Below are positions 1-8,800 of a DNA stretch of 22,056 nt, piece after piece (positions within the stretch are counted from its first letter, which is position 1; each line of letters starts with the position of its first letter). The stretch comes from Ktedonobacteraceae bacterium (GTDB taxonomy: Bacteria > Chloroflexota > Ktedonobacteria > Ktedonobacterales > Ktedonobacteraceae). The position numbers and the translations under genes are program-made. The DNA is taken from contig JADBKA010000069.1 in the NCBI GenBank assembly GCA_014896635.1, positions 1 to 22,056 of the forward strand, given 5' to 3'. The notes beneath the pieces were generated by a model, which was not told where the DNA came from, ran no database searches, and saw nothing but the letters and a program-made list of their open reading frames with translations.

Positions 1-13
1 TTAAGGTGATCAT
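1..13 (-). CDS. Possible start of a leftward gene leaving the window
   Basis: On the minus strand an ATG at 13-11 reads Met-Ile-Thr-Leu before the window ends. It is preceded, with a 6-nt gap, by the purine-rich string AAAAGGGGAG (minus strand of 20-29), which is a good Shine-Dalgarno. Only four codons are visible, so no product can be given. If real, it is divergent from the XRE gene and the 283 bp between them would hold both promoters. It could equally be a chance ATG. Confidence 0.3.
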
Positions 14-177
14 GCGTTGCTCCCCTTTTCCCCGCTCAGGCTCGATCTCGCTTGCAGATGGTGATGGCATGCGCTTTTTCCCTTCTCTCCTCTGATCATT
101 GAATCTGGCGTTTTATCCAATTGCCTTCTTGTAGGTCTCAAGATAGAACTCCTTTCACCCGATTAAAAAATTATGGT

Positions 178-195
178 ATGGGATTTGATTCCCAT
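178..195. promoter_or_regulatory. Inverted repeat ATGGGA-N6-TCCCAT, possible operator
   Basis: A perfect 6-6-6 dyad lies in the AT-rich region upstream of the small XRE regulator, about 100 bp before its start codon. Cro/C1-type proteins usually bind short dyads and often control their own gene, so this is a candidate operator. That assignment is inference; a hexamer dyad can occur by chance and I see no convincing -35/-10 pair positioned around it. Confidence 0.25.
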
Positions 196-296
196 GCATT
201 TAATCCAACACTTACAATTCTACAATCATATTCCAACTTCCGTCAATCCCAGGAACTGGCTACAATGGGTACATTCCACTACCAGCAGGGAGAAAG

Positions 297-524
297 ATGA
301 TCCGCTTAAAAGTTAAAGAAGTTGCTAAGCGAAAAGGAGTCAGTCAGGGGAAGTTGGCACGGCGAGCCGATATTGATATCAAAACATTGCAGCGGATTTA
401 TCGGCGGCCTACACAGGTCGTAGTGACGACAGATACCCTCGACAAACTATCTATGGCCCTGCAAGTGGATGTGCGAGAACTACTGGAGACAGTTTGGCCA
501 GAGAATGAATTGTCGGACGAGTGA
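297..524 (+). CDS. Small XRE/Cro-C1 family HTH regulator
   Basis: This 75-residue protein is almost entirely one Cro/C1-type helix-turn-helix domain: residues about 6-62 run VKEVAKRKGVSQGKLARRAD, then IDIKTLQRIYRR (recognition helix region) and a C-terminal LDKLSMALQVDVRELLE, which is the typical last helices of the fold. It should bind DNA as a dimer and act as a cytoplasmic transcriptional regulator; there is no sensor or enzyme domain. The ATG at 297 is preceded by AGGGAGAAAG with proper spacing. Its stop codon (522-524) lies inside the left end of a 53-bp repeat that recurs at 809-861, so the 3' end of the gene is embedded in repeat sequence. Target genes are unknown; the large BTAD regulator downstream is on the opposite strand. 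Confidence 0.85.
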   Translation: MIRLKVKEVAKRKGVSQGKLARRADIDIKTLQRIYRRPTQVVVTTDTLDKLSMALQVDVRELLETVWPENELSDE

Positions 525-573
525 ATTCGGGCAAAATTGCTCTTTTAAGATCAGAGGTAGGGGCGACCCTCGC
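521..573 (+). repeat. 53-bp direct repeat, copy 1
   Basis: This segment matches 809-861 at 48 of 53 positions by eye (GTGAATTC start, GACCCTCGC end). The first copy begins over the XRE stop codon. Similarity probably extends about ten bases further upstream into the last XRE codons (GTCGGACGAG here, GCCGAACAAG at the second copy), so copy 2 may derive from a duplicated gene tail. Confidence 0.75.
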
Positions 574-583
574 GGTCGCCCTG
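557..583 (+). repeat. GTAGGGGCG palindromic repeat, copy 1
   Basis: The unit begins GTAGGGGCGACC and ends GGTCGCCCTG; GGGCGACC (561-568) pairs perfectly with GGTCGCCC (574-581) around a 5-nt loop. The same unit recurs in inverted orientation at 867-893 with a single mismatch, and related units occur at 5425-5452 and 15520-15564. It looks like a REP-type intergenic palindrome. No T-run follows, so I do not call it a terminator. Confidence 0.7.
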
Positions 584-808
584 ATCCCCCGCATATGACC
601 AATCCTGGTCGTGAAAAATCGTCATGACGAGTACCCACGATTCTGCCCACCCTCAGCTTGCCTGGGGTTGTCTGCGGCAACCCATCATGGGCATGCTCAC
701 TATACCTCACCCGATTCGTGGGTACTTGCCATAAATGTCGTTCCTACATTGGTTGTGGGTTCTCGCTTCTTCTCTTGTTTGTCAGAACCTTCGAGAGGGG
801 CCGAACAA

Positions 809-861
809 GTGAATTCAGGCAAATTTGTTCTTTTCAGGTCAGAGGTAGGGGCGACCCTCGC
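809..861 (+). repeat. 53-bp direct repeat, copy 2
   Basis: Second copy of the repeat that starts over the XRE stop codon; five mismatches in 53 bases. It has no gene in front of it, unlike copy 1. Confidence 0.75.
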
Positions 862-893
862 TGATCCAGGGCGACCGCGAGGGTCGCCCTTAC
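845..893. repeat. Head-to-head pair of GTAGGGGCG palindromes
   Basis: Positions 845-861 are the first 17 bases of the palindromic unit in forward orientation; 867-893 read on the minus strand give the full 27-bp unit (one mismatch to 557-583). Together they create a 13-bp perfect stem (849-861 with 877-889). It is immediately followed by TACTATATACGAC (891-903), a 13-mer that also occurs at 5356-5368 inside the other repeat-rich gap. Confidence 0.7.
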
Positions 894-1034
894 TATATAC
901 GACTCTTCATTCTCTTGCGGATTTTGTTCGTCAAACTTCATTATGTTGTAGCTACACCTTCTGGGGTTCCCACATCTTCTCTTGCTTGAGGGTGGGCAGA
1001 ATCTTGCTCCCTCATCACAAATGGTGCTCTCACA

Positions 1035-4000
1035 TTATTGTGGATTGGAGCGAGCCAGAGCATGTTCGGCCAGCCGTCGATCCAGTTCGGCTCCGCAGCG
1101 GGCGAAGGCCGCGCGCGCCTGCTCCAGATAATCTCGGCCCTGCTGCCGCCACTGCTCTTTTTGCTCCTTATCTGCACCTGCCTGGAGATGCTCGCTCCAA
1201 CGCAACAGCGCCTCGCCGTATGCGTACAGCGTGCGCGCATGCTCCAGGCGCATGCGGGTCTTGCGAAAGGCTTGCAGCGCCAGTTCAAACTGCTGCATCG
1301 CCTCTGCGCGCCGCTCATGTTCTCCCGGCTCTACGCCCGCCGCCAGCATGCTTCCCAGAACGCGCTGCGCACGCGCGATCAGCCAGGTCAACTCATACTG
1401 CCGCGCCTCTGCCAGCGTCTGCTCGGCCAGCCGCTGCGCCTCGTCCAGCTCGCCGAGCAGGAACAGGGCCTGCGCCAGCGTGAGCTGCCCCTCAGTGCGC
1501 GTCTCGGCTTCCATGCCTGTGAGCGCCAGCGCATGCTGCAAAGTCTTCTTTGCTCTCTTGAGAAACCTGTTAGCTTTCTCGCCGGCATCGCTCTCCGGCT
1601 GCATGCTCACGGCCATCGCCTGGGTCAGGCGCAGATTGCCTGCCGCCACCAGGGCCAGGCCGATGCAGGGAGCGATGTGAATAGCGCGGCTGATTGAGAG
1701 CGAGCGGCACAGATGTGTACGCGCCTGAGCAAGCTCGCCTGTTTCTTGCTGGACGATTGCCATATACACGTGCAAAATACTCTTGTAAATGGGATTTTCC
1801 TGTGCCTCTACAAACGAGATGCCACGCCTGTACCAGTTCTCAGCCTCTTTTAAATTTCCCATGCGCTCAGCCAGGATACCCAGATTATTAAAAATCACTG
1901 CGATGAGAGGAATTTCGCCGATCTGCTCCGCAAGATTGAGCGCGCGTCTTAGAGATGCCTGAGCCTGTGTGTGATCAGATCTTCTTAAATGCACATCGCC
2001 CAGGTTACAGCTTACAATGGCAATATCTCTCTTGCTCTCATGCTGTTCAAATATGCCTAAAGCAGCTTTCCAATGCTCAACTGCATCCATAGAACGACCG
2101 GCACCATTGGCGATTAATCCCAGTATCTTATGAATACGCCCAGGATTCACAGGATCTCCTGCTAATATGCGCTCAGTAAGCGTCAAATTGGAAAGATTTT
2201 CTAAATGCCTTATTTGTTCATCAAGATATTCCGTAAATAACCTCAACGCTTCCTCAGCAGTATGATGCGCTTTTTCATATGCTCCTGACATCCCTGTCAG
2301 ATGGCTCTGCTGATAGCGAATATAGGCCCAGGCTGGCCCGGCTATTATACCTGCTTCTCGCAACATCTCTTCACTGCGTCGAAAACATTGTTCTGCCGGC
2401 TCCGTTTTTCCTTCATTAAGCCACGTGAAGCCAATCTCGCACCAGAGCAGCGCCTGTACCTGCACCTCATGGCGGCTTTCCTCTACCGAAGTAAAGGCAT
2501 GTTGCAAACCATGCAGATCTAATGCCCCTTCATAGCATCTGCGGGATTCCTCATCTCTGCCCTGCACACGCACGCACTCGCCGAGCAGTTCGAGCAGGCG
2601 GGCGATGCGCTGCTGTGCGGGGGAGAGGCGGCCATTGATGATCGTCGTGGGGGTCAGGCCGCGCGCGTACTCCAGGGCTGTGCGGTAGTGCTGCTCGGCT
2701 TCGGGATAGGTCGAGAGGGCATAGGCGCGATTGCCCGCCATTTCGGCATAGTGGACGATCAGCTCAGGATCGCCGCCCGACGCCACCAGGTGGTGCGTGA
2801 TCATCGCCGCTACCTCTTCCTCGCGCCCGGCATAGAGGCGGCGCAGCACTTCGGCGGCGCGGCGGTGCAGGCTCACGCGCCGCCCGGCGGAGAGCCGCTC
2901 GTAGAGATGGCTCACGAGTAGCGGATGCCAGAAGTGATAGGTGATGCGCGTGCCTGTGCCTTCTTCCGTCAGCATGCCCGACCGCAGCGCCTCTTCCAGC
3001 CGTTCGAGCACCAGGTCCTCGTTGGAGCGAGGGGAAGCCGCTTCCATCGCGTTGATCAGATCGAAAGAGAAAGAGCCGCCCAGCACGGCAGCCTTGCGCA
3101 TCAGCATCTGGCAGGCTTCGCTTAGATTGCCCAGGCGCAGTTCGAGCACAGCGGAGACCGTCTCCGGCAGCGGCGCCGCGATGACATGCTCCAACTGTTT
3201 GCGGCGCGCGTCCTGCTCCGGCAGCGCCTCAAACATGTGAGCCAGTTCTTCGGCGAAGAAGGGGTTGCCGGCGGCGCGCAGGCTGATACGGCGCGCAAGG
3301 GGCGGCGGGAGCGAAGGCACATTGGCGATGATCGCGTCGATGGCCTCGTCACTGAGCGGCTGCAACGAGATCGTCTGGAGCGCATTCTCGCGCAGCAGGT
3401 CGGTGATGAGCGAGCGCAGCGGATGATCGGGCGCCATCTCTTTGTCGCGGCACGTCCCTACAATCACGACGGGATAGCCGCGCAACTGGCGCGCCAGGAA
3501 GGCCAGGAGATCGCAACTGCCGCCATCGGCCCATTGCAGGTCATCGAGCGCGATGAGCAGCGGCGAGCCTTCGCTGATCAGAATGAGCAGCTCGCGCGCC
3601 GCTTCCCACAGGCGCATCTGCTCCTGTTCCGGCGAGAGCGTGGGAACGTTGATAGGCGGTAGGGGCAGATCAGGCAGCAGTGTAGTAAGTGGTTGCAAGG
3701 TGATCGCATGTTCATGTAGTTTCTGGCGCTGCCACACGCTTTGTTCCATCGCCTTGCGCAGAATCTCCGTCCACAGGCGGTAGGGGATTGCGCGCTCCAG
3801 AGCATAGACGCGGCTCCATGCGATGGTCCAGCCGCGCCTTCTGGCCTCGCGGCTGATCTCTTCAGCCAGGCGCGTCTTGCCCATGCCCACGTCGCCTTGC
3901 AGCAGCACGCACTGTGGCGGACGTCGCTGGTCAAGCAGGGCCGCGAAAGAGCGCCGCTGGACCGGCAGTTTGAAGCGTGTTGCCTGCTCTGTCGTCTCCA

Positions 4001-5195
4001 CGACTTCTGTCAGCAGCCGGATCTCCTCATCGCGGCCAACCAGCGGACTCTGGTTCAGACGTCCGATATGCACAACCGGCGGCTGCCCTGCTGTTCTGCC
4101 AGAAGCGCCGGCGAGTTCTCGTCCGTCCTGCGACCGCGCACCGGCCTCGCCGCTGAGAGTTGCCGACGCGCCCTTCTGCGTGCCGGGGCGGTGCAGTCCC
4201 TTGCTGATCGCCTCGTAGAGCGCGCGCGTTTCGGGCAAGGGAGCGATGCGATACTCCTGCTGGAGCATGCGAGCCAGATTGCGATAGGTGCGCAGCGCCT
4301 CGCCGCGCCTGCCCTGCTGAGCCAGCAGGTTCATCATACGCTGCACAGCCGCCTCATTGGTAGGATCGACCGCCATCAACGTATCGAGCGGCTCGATAGC
4401 AGTCGCCAGAGCATCGCGGCGGGCGCGCAGGTCTGAGAGTTCGAGCAGCATACCGACCCAACTGCGCCGCAAGGATTCGCGGCGCGCTAGCACCTGGTCG
4501 AGCCTGCGCTCTTCGGGCAGATATTCGCCGCCGTAGAGCAGCCAGGCCTCGTTGAGCAGGCGCTCCTTCTCGCCGAGATCATCGCTGTCACGCGCGCGCG
4601 CCAGCAGCTTCTCAAAAGCGTCAGCGTCGATCCAGACGCGGGACTGCTCGGCCAGCGCCACAACCTCGTGCTCGGTCAGGAGCAGAGATGACGTGGCCGG
4701 GCGGCTGCGCGATGGCTCAAATAACTGGCGCAGGTTGTGGACCGCGCGATCCAGGCGGTTAGAGGCCGTCTCGATATCCTGATCGGGCCAGAGCATATCC
4801 ATTACCTGCTCGCGTCCAAGCCTGCGCCCCTGACTGCTCACCAGGCAGGCAAGCAAAGCGCGGACACGCTGCTGCTGCCAGACCGCATCGGTCACTGTCT
4901 CGAAGGTGCGGTCACGCGCGCTGCGCCGTTCCAGGCGGAACTGGCCCAGGACGTAGATCTTGACGGCTGCCTGGTCGCGCTCGACGGCGTGCGACGGCGG
5001 CGGCGGCAACCCCCCCTGGATCTCGGCCTGGATCTCAGGTGGCAGTTGTTTGCCGATATAAGTACGGACCGTGCGCCCATTCACAATCTGGTACGCATAC
5101 CAGTATGGGCCGTGACCGGTTCCCTCACGACATTTGCGACAGCGGGGCTTACCACAGTAACTGACTTGCTGGTGATAGGTTATTTTGCCATCCAC
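1035..5195 (-). CDS. SARP-like BTAD/AAA-ATPase/TPR transcriptional regulator
   Basis: A 1386-residue cytoplasmic signalling ATPase. In order: an N-terminal Cys-rich module (C14, C19, C22, H28 in YCGKPRCRKC...GHGPYWYAY, a likely zinc site of the DUF6788 type); a winged-helix DNA-binding domain (about 77-185, VKIYVLGQFRLE, then LLACLVSSQG and MLWPD); the BTAD helical domain (about 190-335); a NACHT/STAND-like AAA module starting at LVGRDEEIRLL (about 381), with Walker A GDVGMGKT (K440) and Walker B LLIALDDLQWAD (D551-D552); and a long C-terminal TPR region from about 830. The design is that of SARP/AfsR and MalT-type regulators, in which ligand or protein binding to TPRs releases the ATPase switch and DNA binding. 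GTG at 5195 is chosen because AAAGGAAG precedes it by 7 nt. It stands alone between two repeat-rich gaps; its targets are unknown. The TPR subdivision was not resolved exactly. Confidence 0.9.
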   Translation of the reverse strand: MDGKITYHQQVSYCGKPRCRKCREGTGHGPYWYAYQIVNGRTVRTYIGKQLPPEIQAEIQGGLPPPPSHAVERDQAAVKIYVLGQFRLERRSARDRTFETVTDAVWQQQRVRALLACLVSSQGRRLGREQVMDMLWPDQDIETASNRLDRAVHNLRQLFEPSRSRPATSSLLLTEHEVVALAEQSRVWIDADAFEKLLARARDSDDLGEKERLLNEAWLLYGGEYLPEERRLDQVLARRESLRRSWVGMLLELSDLRARRDALATAIEPLDTLMAVDPTNEAAVQRMMNLLAQQGRRGEALRTYRNLARMLQQEYRIAPLPETRALYEAISKGLHRPGTQKGASATLSGEAGARSQDGRELAGASGRTAGQPPVVHIGRLNQSPLVGRDEEIRLLTEVVETTEQATRFKLPVQRRSFAALLDQRRPPQCVLLQGDVGMGKTRLAEEISREARRRGWTIAWSRVYALERAIPYRLWTEILRKAMEQSVWQRQKLHEHAITLQPLTTLLPDLPLPPINVPTLSPEQEQMRLWEAARELLILISEGSPLLIALDDLQWADGGSCDLLAFLARQLRGYPVVIVGTCRDKEMAPDHPLRSLITDLLRENALQTISLQPLSDEAIDAIIANVPSLPPPLARRISLRAAGNPFFAEELAHMFEALPEQDARRKQLEHVIAAPLPETVSAVLELRLGNLSEACQMLMRKAAVLGGSFSFDLINAMEAASPRSNEDLVLERLEEALRSGMLTEEGTGTRITYHFWHPLLVSHLYERLSAGRRVSLHRRAAEVLRRLYAGREEEVAAMITHHLVASGGDPELIVHYAEMAGNRAYALSTYPEAEQHYRTALEYARGLTPTTIINGRLSPAQQRIARLLELLGECVRVQGRDEESRRCYEGALDLHGLQHAFTSVEESRHEVQVQALLWCEIGFTWLNEGKTEPAEQCFRRSEEMLREAGIIAGPAWAYIRYQQSHLTGMSGAYEKAHHTAEEALRLFTEYLDEQIRHLENLSNLTLTERILAGDPVNPGRIHKILGLIANGAGRSMDAVEHWKAALGIFEQHESKRDIAIVSCNLGDVHLRRSDHTQAQASLRRALNLAEQIGEIPLIAVIFNNLGILAERMGNLKEAENWYRRGISFVEAQENPIYKSILHVYMAIVQQETGELAQARTHLCRSLSISRAIHIAPCIGLALVAAGNLRLTQAMAVSMQPESDAGEKANRFLKRAKKTLQHALALTGMEAETRTEGQLTLAQALFLLGELDEAQRLAEQTLAEARQYELTWLIARAQRVLGSMLAAGVEPGEHERRAEAMQQFELALQAFRKTRMRLEHARTLYAYGEALLRWSEHLQAGADKEQKEQWRQQGRDYLEQARAAFARCGAELDRRLAEHALARSNPQ

Positions 5196-5424
5196 GCGCT
5201 AGCTTCCTTTGCTCATGCCACCATTGCGAAATATGAGGTCCAGCTCCCAGGGTGTTTCCTACGGGCGCATCCCCATTTGCATTAACCTCAGGGGTATTCT
5301 CAGAGCCAGGGCGACAAGGAGACCGGGCAAGGGTCCACACCACCAGGCACCCCCCTACTATATACGACAGCGCCCGACAAGGTCTGTGGGAGCCTCGCCA
5401 CGATGCACAGCCAGGACGTGTCTG

Positions 5425-5452
5425 GTAGGGGCGAGGCTTGCCCTCGCCCTGG
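5425..5452 (+). repeat. GTAGGGGCG palindromic repeat, short form
   Basis: GGGCGAGG (5429-5436) pairs with CCTCGCCC (5442-5449) around CTTGC. Its last 19 bases (5434-5452) are identical, in reverse orientation, to 15520-15538 about 10 kb away. The unit differs from the copies near 557 in stem sequence but shares the GTAGGGGCGA head and the CGCCCTG tail. Confidence 0.7.
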
Positions 5453-5506
5453 TCTCCCAGCTCCCGCACTTCCTGGACCTTCCCCACCATTCCCAAAACT
5501 TCGCCT

Positions 5507-5515
5507 ATTATATCA
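5507..5515 (-). promoter_or_regulatory. Possible extended -10 promoter for the BTAD regulator
   Basis: On the minus strand the sequence reads TGATATAAT, a perfect extended -10 (TGnTATAAT). No good -35 was found at the usual distance, as is common for this class. It would give a leader of roughly 300 nt that contains the palindromic repeat. Another promoter closer to the GTG cannot be excluded. Confidence 0.3.
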
Positions 5516-5865
5516 CAGTCAGTACACAAATGGTTAACATCTCTTCTTCCCATCGGGCCTATCACCGCGATAAATGCCCCACAGGCCGGTGCCATTTGTG
5601 ACGAAAAAAATAAAAGAATAGCGATTCCTGAAAAGCTGCAAAGTATAGATTTCAGCGCGAATCGCTGCAAAGTTATGATACAGGCATACAGGCGAGCATG
5701 ATTGCACAAAGAGAGGCAGAGGCGCCGGTTTTTGGGCTTCACTGCATCAGCAATGATCAATCTATATGCAAGCAGTCTGCCGGGCATGCACTTTCTTGTT
5801 AAAATAAACGCTGCATATTGTCAGTTTGGGAGATAGCAGGAAGACCTTTTCATGAAAAATGGGGG

Positions 5866-8800
5866 TTAATAGCGCAGCGCCTCGGTTGGAGCGACGCGCC
5901 CGGCCTGCCAGGCGGGCAGCAGCGCGGCCAGTAGCGAAGCCAGCAGTGAGAAAGTCACGATCAGGCCGAGGCGTCCCCAGGGGATAGCGAAAGTGAGACC
6001 GGTATTGAACTGCTCGAAGAAATCGACGGCGAAGATGTTGCGCGCCAGAATCACGCCGAGCACGATGCCCAGAATACTGCCAACACAGCCGAGCATGAAC
6101 GCTTCGAGCAGGAAGGCGCCTTCGATGAGACGCCGACCGCCGCCAAGTGCGCGCAGCATGCCGATTTGCTGGCGCCGCTCGACAACCGCGCGCGTTCCCG
6201 TCAGCGCCAGCGCCGCCACGCCGAGCAGCAGCACCATCCCCACCATGCCAAGCAGCACATCACTGATCAGGATGCGCGGTCCCCGCTTCTGCCAGATGGC
6301 GTCTTCCAGTACGGTTGTTTCCAGACCTTTATCGAGGAAGGCCGAGCCAAGCTTGAGGGCCAGCGCGCGCTTATCCTGGCCGGGCGCGACTTTGAAGTAA
6401 TACGCCTGAGCTTCGGGCGTCGCAGGCGTCCGGGCCACGCTACTGTAGGCCGCCTGGTTGATGTAGAGGCCGAAGTGCGCGCCGTCACTGTTATCGACGA
6501 CGCCGATGATTTTGAGTTTCATGGCCTGCGCCAGGTCGCTGCGCGAAACCCAGATTGACGGTGGCGAGAAGTTATTCTCCCCCTGGTAGAGGCCGCTCAG
6601 GGAAAAGGAGTAGTAGGGCGTAAGGCCGGGGGGATGCGTGATCTGCCCGGCATCTTCAGGTCGCGGCGCGCTGGGATCGTAGACGGCAGGCGAGTAGCCG
6701 GGCAGGTAGGGGAGCGCGTTGACGTCGATCAATGCATAGTCGGGATGGGTGCGCAGCGCCTGCCAGACAGCGCTATCGCTGGCGAATCCGCTGGCACGCG
6801 AGACGAGGCGCAGACCATAGCCCTGCAAAAAGCCGCCGTCCACCACCCGCGCCGGGTAGAGTCGCCAGGCTGGCGTAGCTGCGCCGAGCTGGATAACGCC
6901 GGTCACTGTCGTTGTACTCACCCCAATGGCCGAGAAGGCATGTGGGTCGATGCCGCGCCGCGCCAGTTCGCTGCGCATATCGGGAATCGACTTGAAGTAG
7001 GCCACCGCCTGGATATCGTAGCCGCCGGTCTGCACATCGAAGTTGGCATAGTTGTTCTGCATGGAGCTGGTGATGACCGCCATGACGGCCATGGCGAAAA
7101 TGACCAGGCTGAACATGATCACACCAAGCCCGCTGCGAAAACGATAGAGCAGAGGATAGGCCGCCGCCAGGCGCGCCATGACATTCAGTCCGGCAAGCGG
7201 GCGCAGGCGCGAGAGCCAGGCGCAGAGGCTGAGCAGCGGATTGACAACCAACTCCGCGTTGGCAACCAGCGCCCAGACCGCTCCCAGAACCATCACCACT
7301 CCGGCAATAAAGAAGACCTCTATGCCGCCCCGGAAACGCGAGACGCCCAGATTGGCCAGTACATCGAATGGCAATGCCCAGTACGCCATCAGCGACAGCC
7401 CCACCACAGCGGCAAGCACACGGTTCAGCAGCTTCCGTTTATCTCTGCCAGCACGCAGCAGCAGCCAGTTGATTACTGTCTTGAGCAGCAGACCACCGCC
7501 GACGACGAGCAGCGAGAGACCTAGCGAGAAAGGTATAATCTCTACCCACCACAGTCCATATTGAAACAGCCAGGCCCCTACCAGTAGCGGCACGACTCCC
7601 GACAGAATCAGCCAGCGTACCAGCGCCTCGCCCAGCGCCAGAGTAGCTCGTCCCGATTCCGGCAAATTGCGCAGCGCATCGACGATTGTCATACGGCTGA
7701 CCAGCCAGGAAGAGATGACCACCGAGCAGAACGTAAAGATCGCACCCAGGCAGTAAGCGATAATAAGGCTCGGCGGGTCCAACGAGAGATTCAAGGGAAA
7801 GTTGAAGCGTTGCAGGATCGGGCCGAGAATGAGGATCAGCAGCGCGCCAACAGCCGTACCAGCAGCCAGGCCAATGAACGAGGCGAACAGGTCATAGATC
7901 GCTCCTTCAAAAAGAAACATTAATACAAGATGGCCACGCTGCACACCGATAGCGCGCATCATCCCCATCTCGGCCCGCCGTTCAGCCGCCAGCAGCACAA
8001 AGATGAGAAAGATCAGCAGTAAACCGATTGCCAGCGCAAAAAGGCAGAACAGAGTAAAGATGCGCCCAAAAACGTCCTCGGCTTTCTGCGAGACCGCTAC
8101 TCCATCTGCTTTGACCTGTGCGACACGCAGATCGGGCGGCAGAATTTTGTGCAGTGAAATGCTGACACGATTAGAAAGATTCACCCCGTTCAGTCCGCCA
8201 CCGCCGCTGTTGGCGATATAAATGTGCGAAATATCGTCACGCCGCTGCTCGATCTTACGAAACGTATCGACATGGGTCAGCAAGTAGGGCCGTTGCGCCA
8301 CCAGCCCGCCATCGGCTACGATTGCTTTAACATGCATCTCGTAGCGTTTGCCCGGCCAGCGTTTCGCGTACAGGTAGAGCGTATCGCCGGCGTGTGCATT
8401 GAGCAACTGGGCGCTGGTATGGTTGAGGTAGACCTCATTAATCTTTAGCCTGGCAATACGTAGAGGAGCCTTGCTCACATCGTCGCGCAACTCGCCGAAG
8501 CCGAGTTCGCTATTGGGTATAATCCCCATACCCGTTACGCCTGAACGCACCTGGCGCGACGTCATATCGGCAACGAGCAGATCGTTCTCGACGAGCGCCG
8601 CCGCGACCGCTGCGATATTGGGGTCGCGCTTCTGCAACTGCACCACCTGCTGGTACACGCTGTCATCGTAGAGACGGCCCCGCCTGTGCTGAATAATCTC
8701 ATCGACATTCCCCAGGTTATAGACCGCCACATTACGCACAGCCGAATCTACCACATTGCCGGTTTCCAGCGCGCTCGATAGCAGCGTCGTCGAAAGCATC

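Larger units (their letters stand above)
639..1003. repeat. 365-bp segment bounded by perfect 17-bp inverted repeats
   Basis: Positions 639-655 (GATTCTGCCCACCCTCA) are the exact reverse complement of 987-1003. Between them are a GGGTTG/CAACCC hairpin (665-683), the second copy of the 53-bp direct repeat, a double palindrome at 845-893, and a 25-bp imperfect direct repeat (757-781 versus 964-988, 21/25). No protein-coding gene is supported; the open frames through here lack ribosome sites and have no recognisable domain. The architecture is that of a decayed non-autonomous (MITE-like) insertion or a mosaic of intergenic repeats. No target-site duplication was recognised. Confidence 0.5.
5196..5865. 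other. 670-bp intergenic region with repeats, upstream of the BTAD regulator
   Basis: No supported gene. From left to right it holds the regulator's ribosome site (5203-5210), a GC-rich stretch with repeats (about 5300-5460) including the 13-mer TACTATATACGAC and a GTAGGGGCG palindrome, a possible leftward promoter at 5507-5515, and AT-richer sequence with a 9-bp direct repeat near 5635-5672. A 212-codon minus-strand open frame crosses it but has no recognisable domain and starts in the same low-complexity sequence. Confidence 0.6.

Noticed and set aside
611..1483. 290-codon plus-strand open frame
   Set aside because: It runs through the repeat region and then antisense to the 3' end of the BTAD regulator; no ribosome site, no domain, low-complexity Ala/Pro/Arg C-terminus typical of GC-rich antisense frames.
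5149..5787. 212-codon minus-strand open frame in the gap upstream of the BTAD gene
   Set aside because: Overlaps the BTAD start and its ribosome site, crosses the palindromic repeat and shows no recognisable motif.
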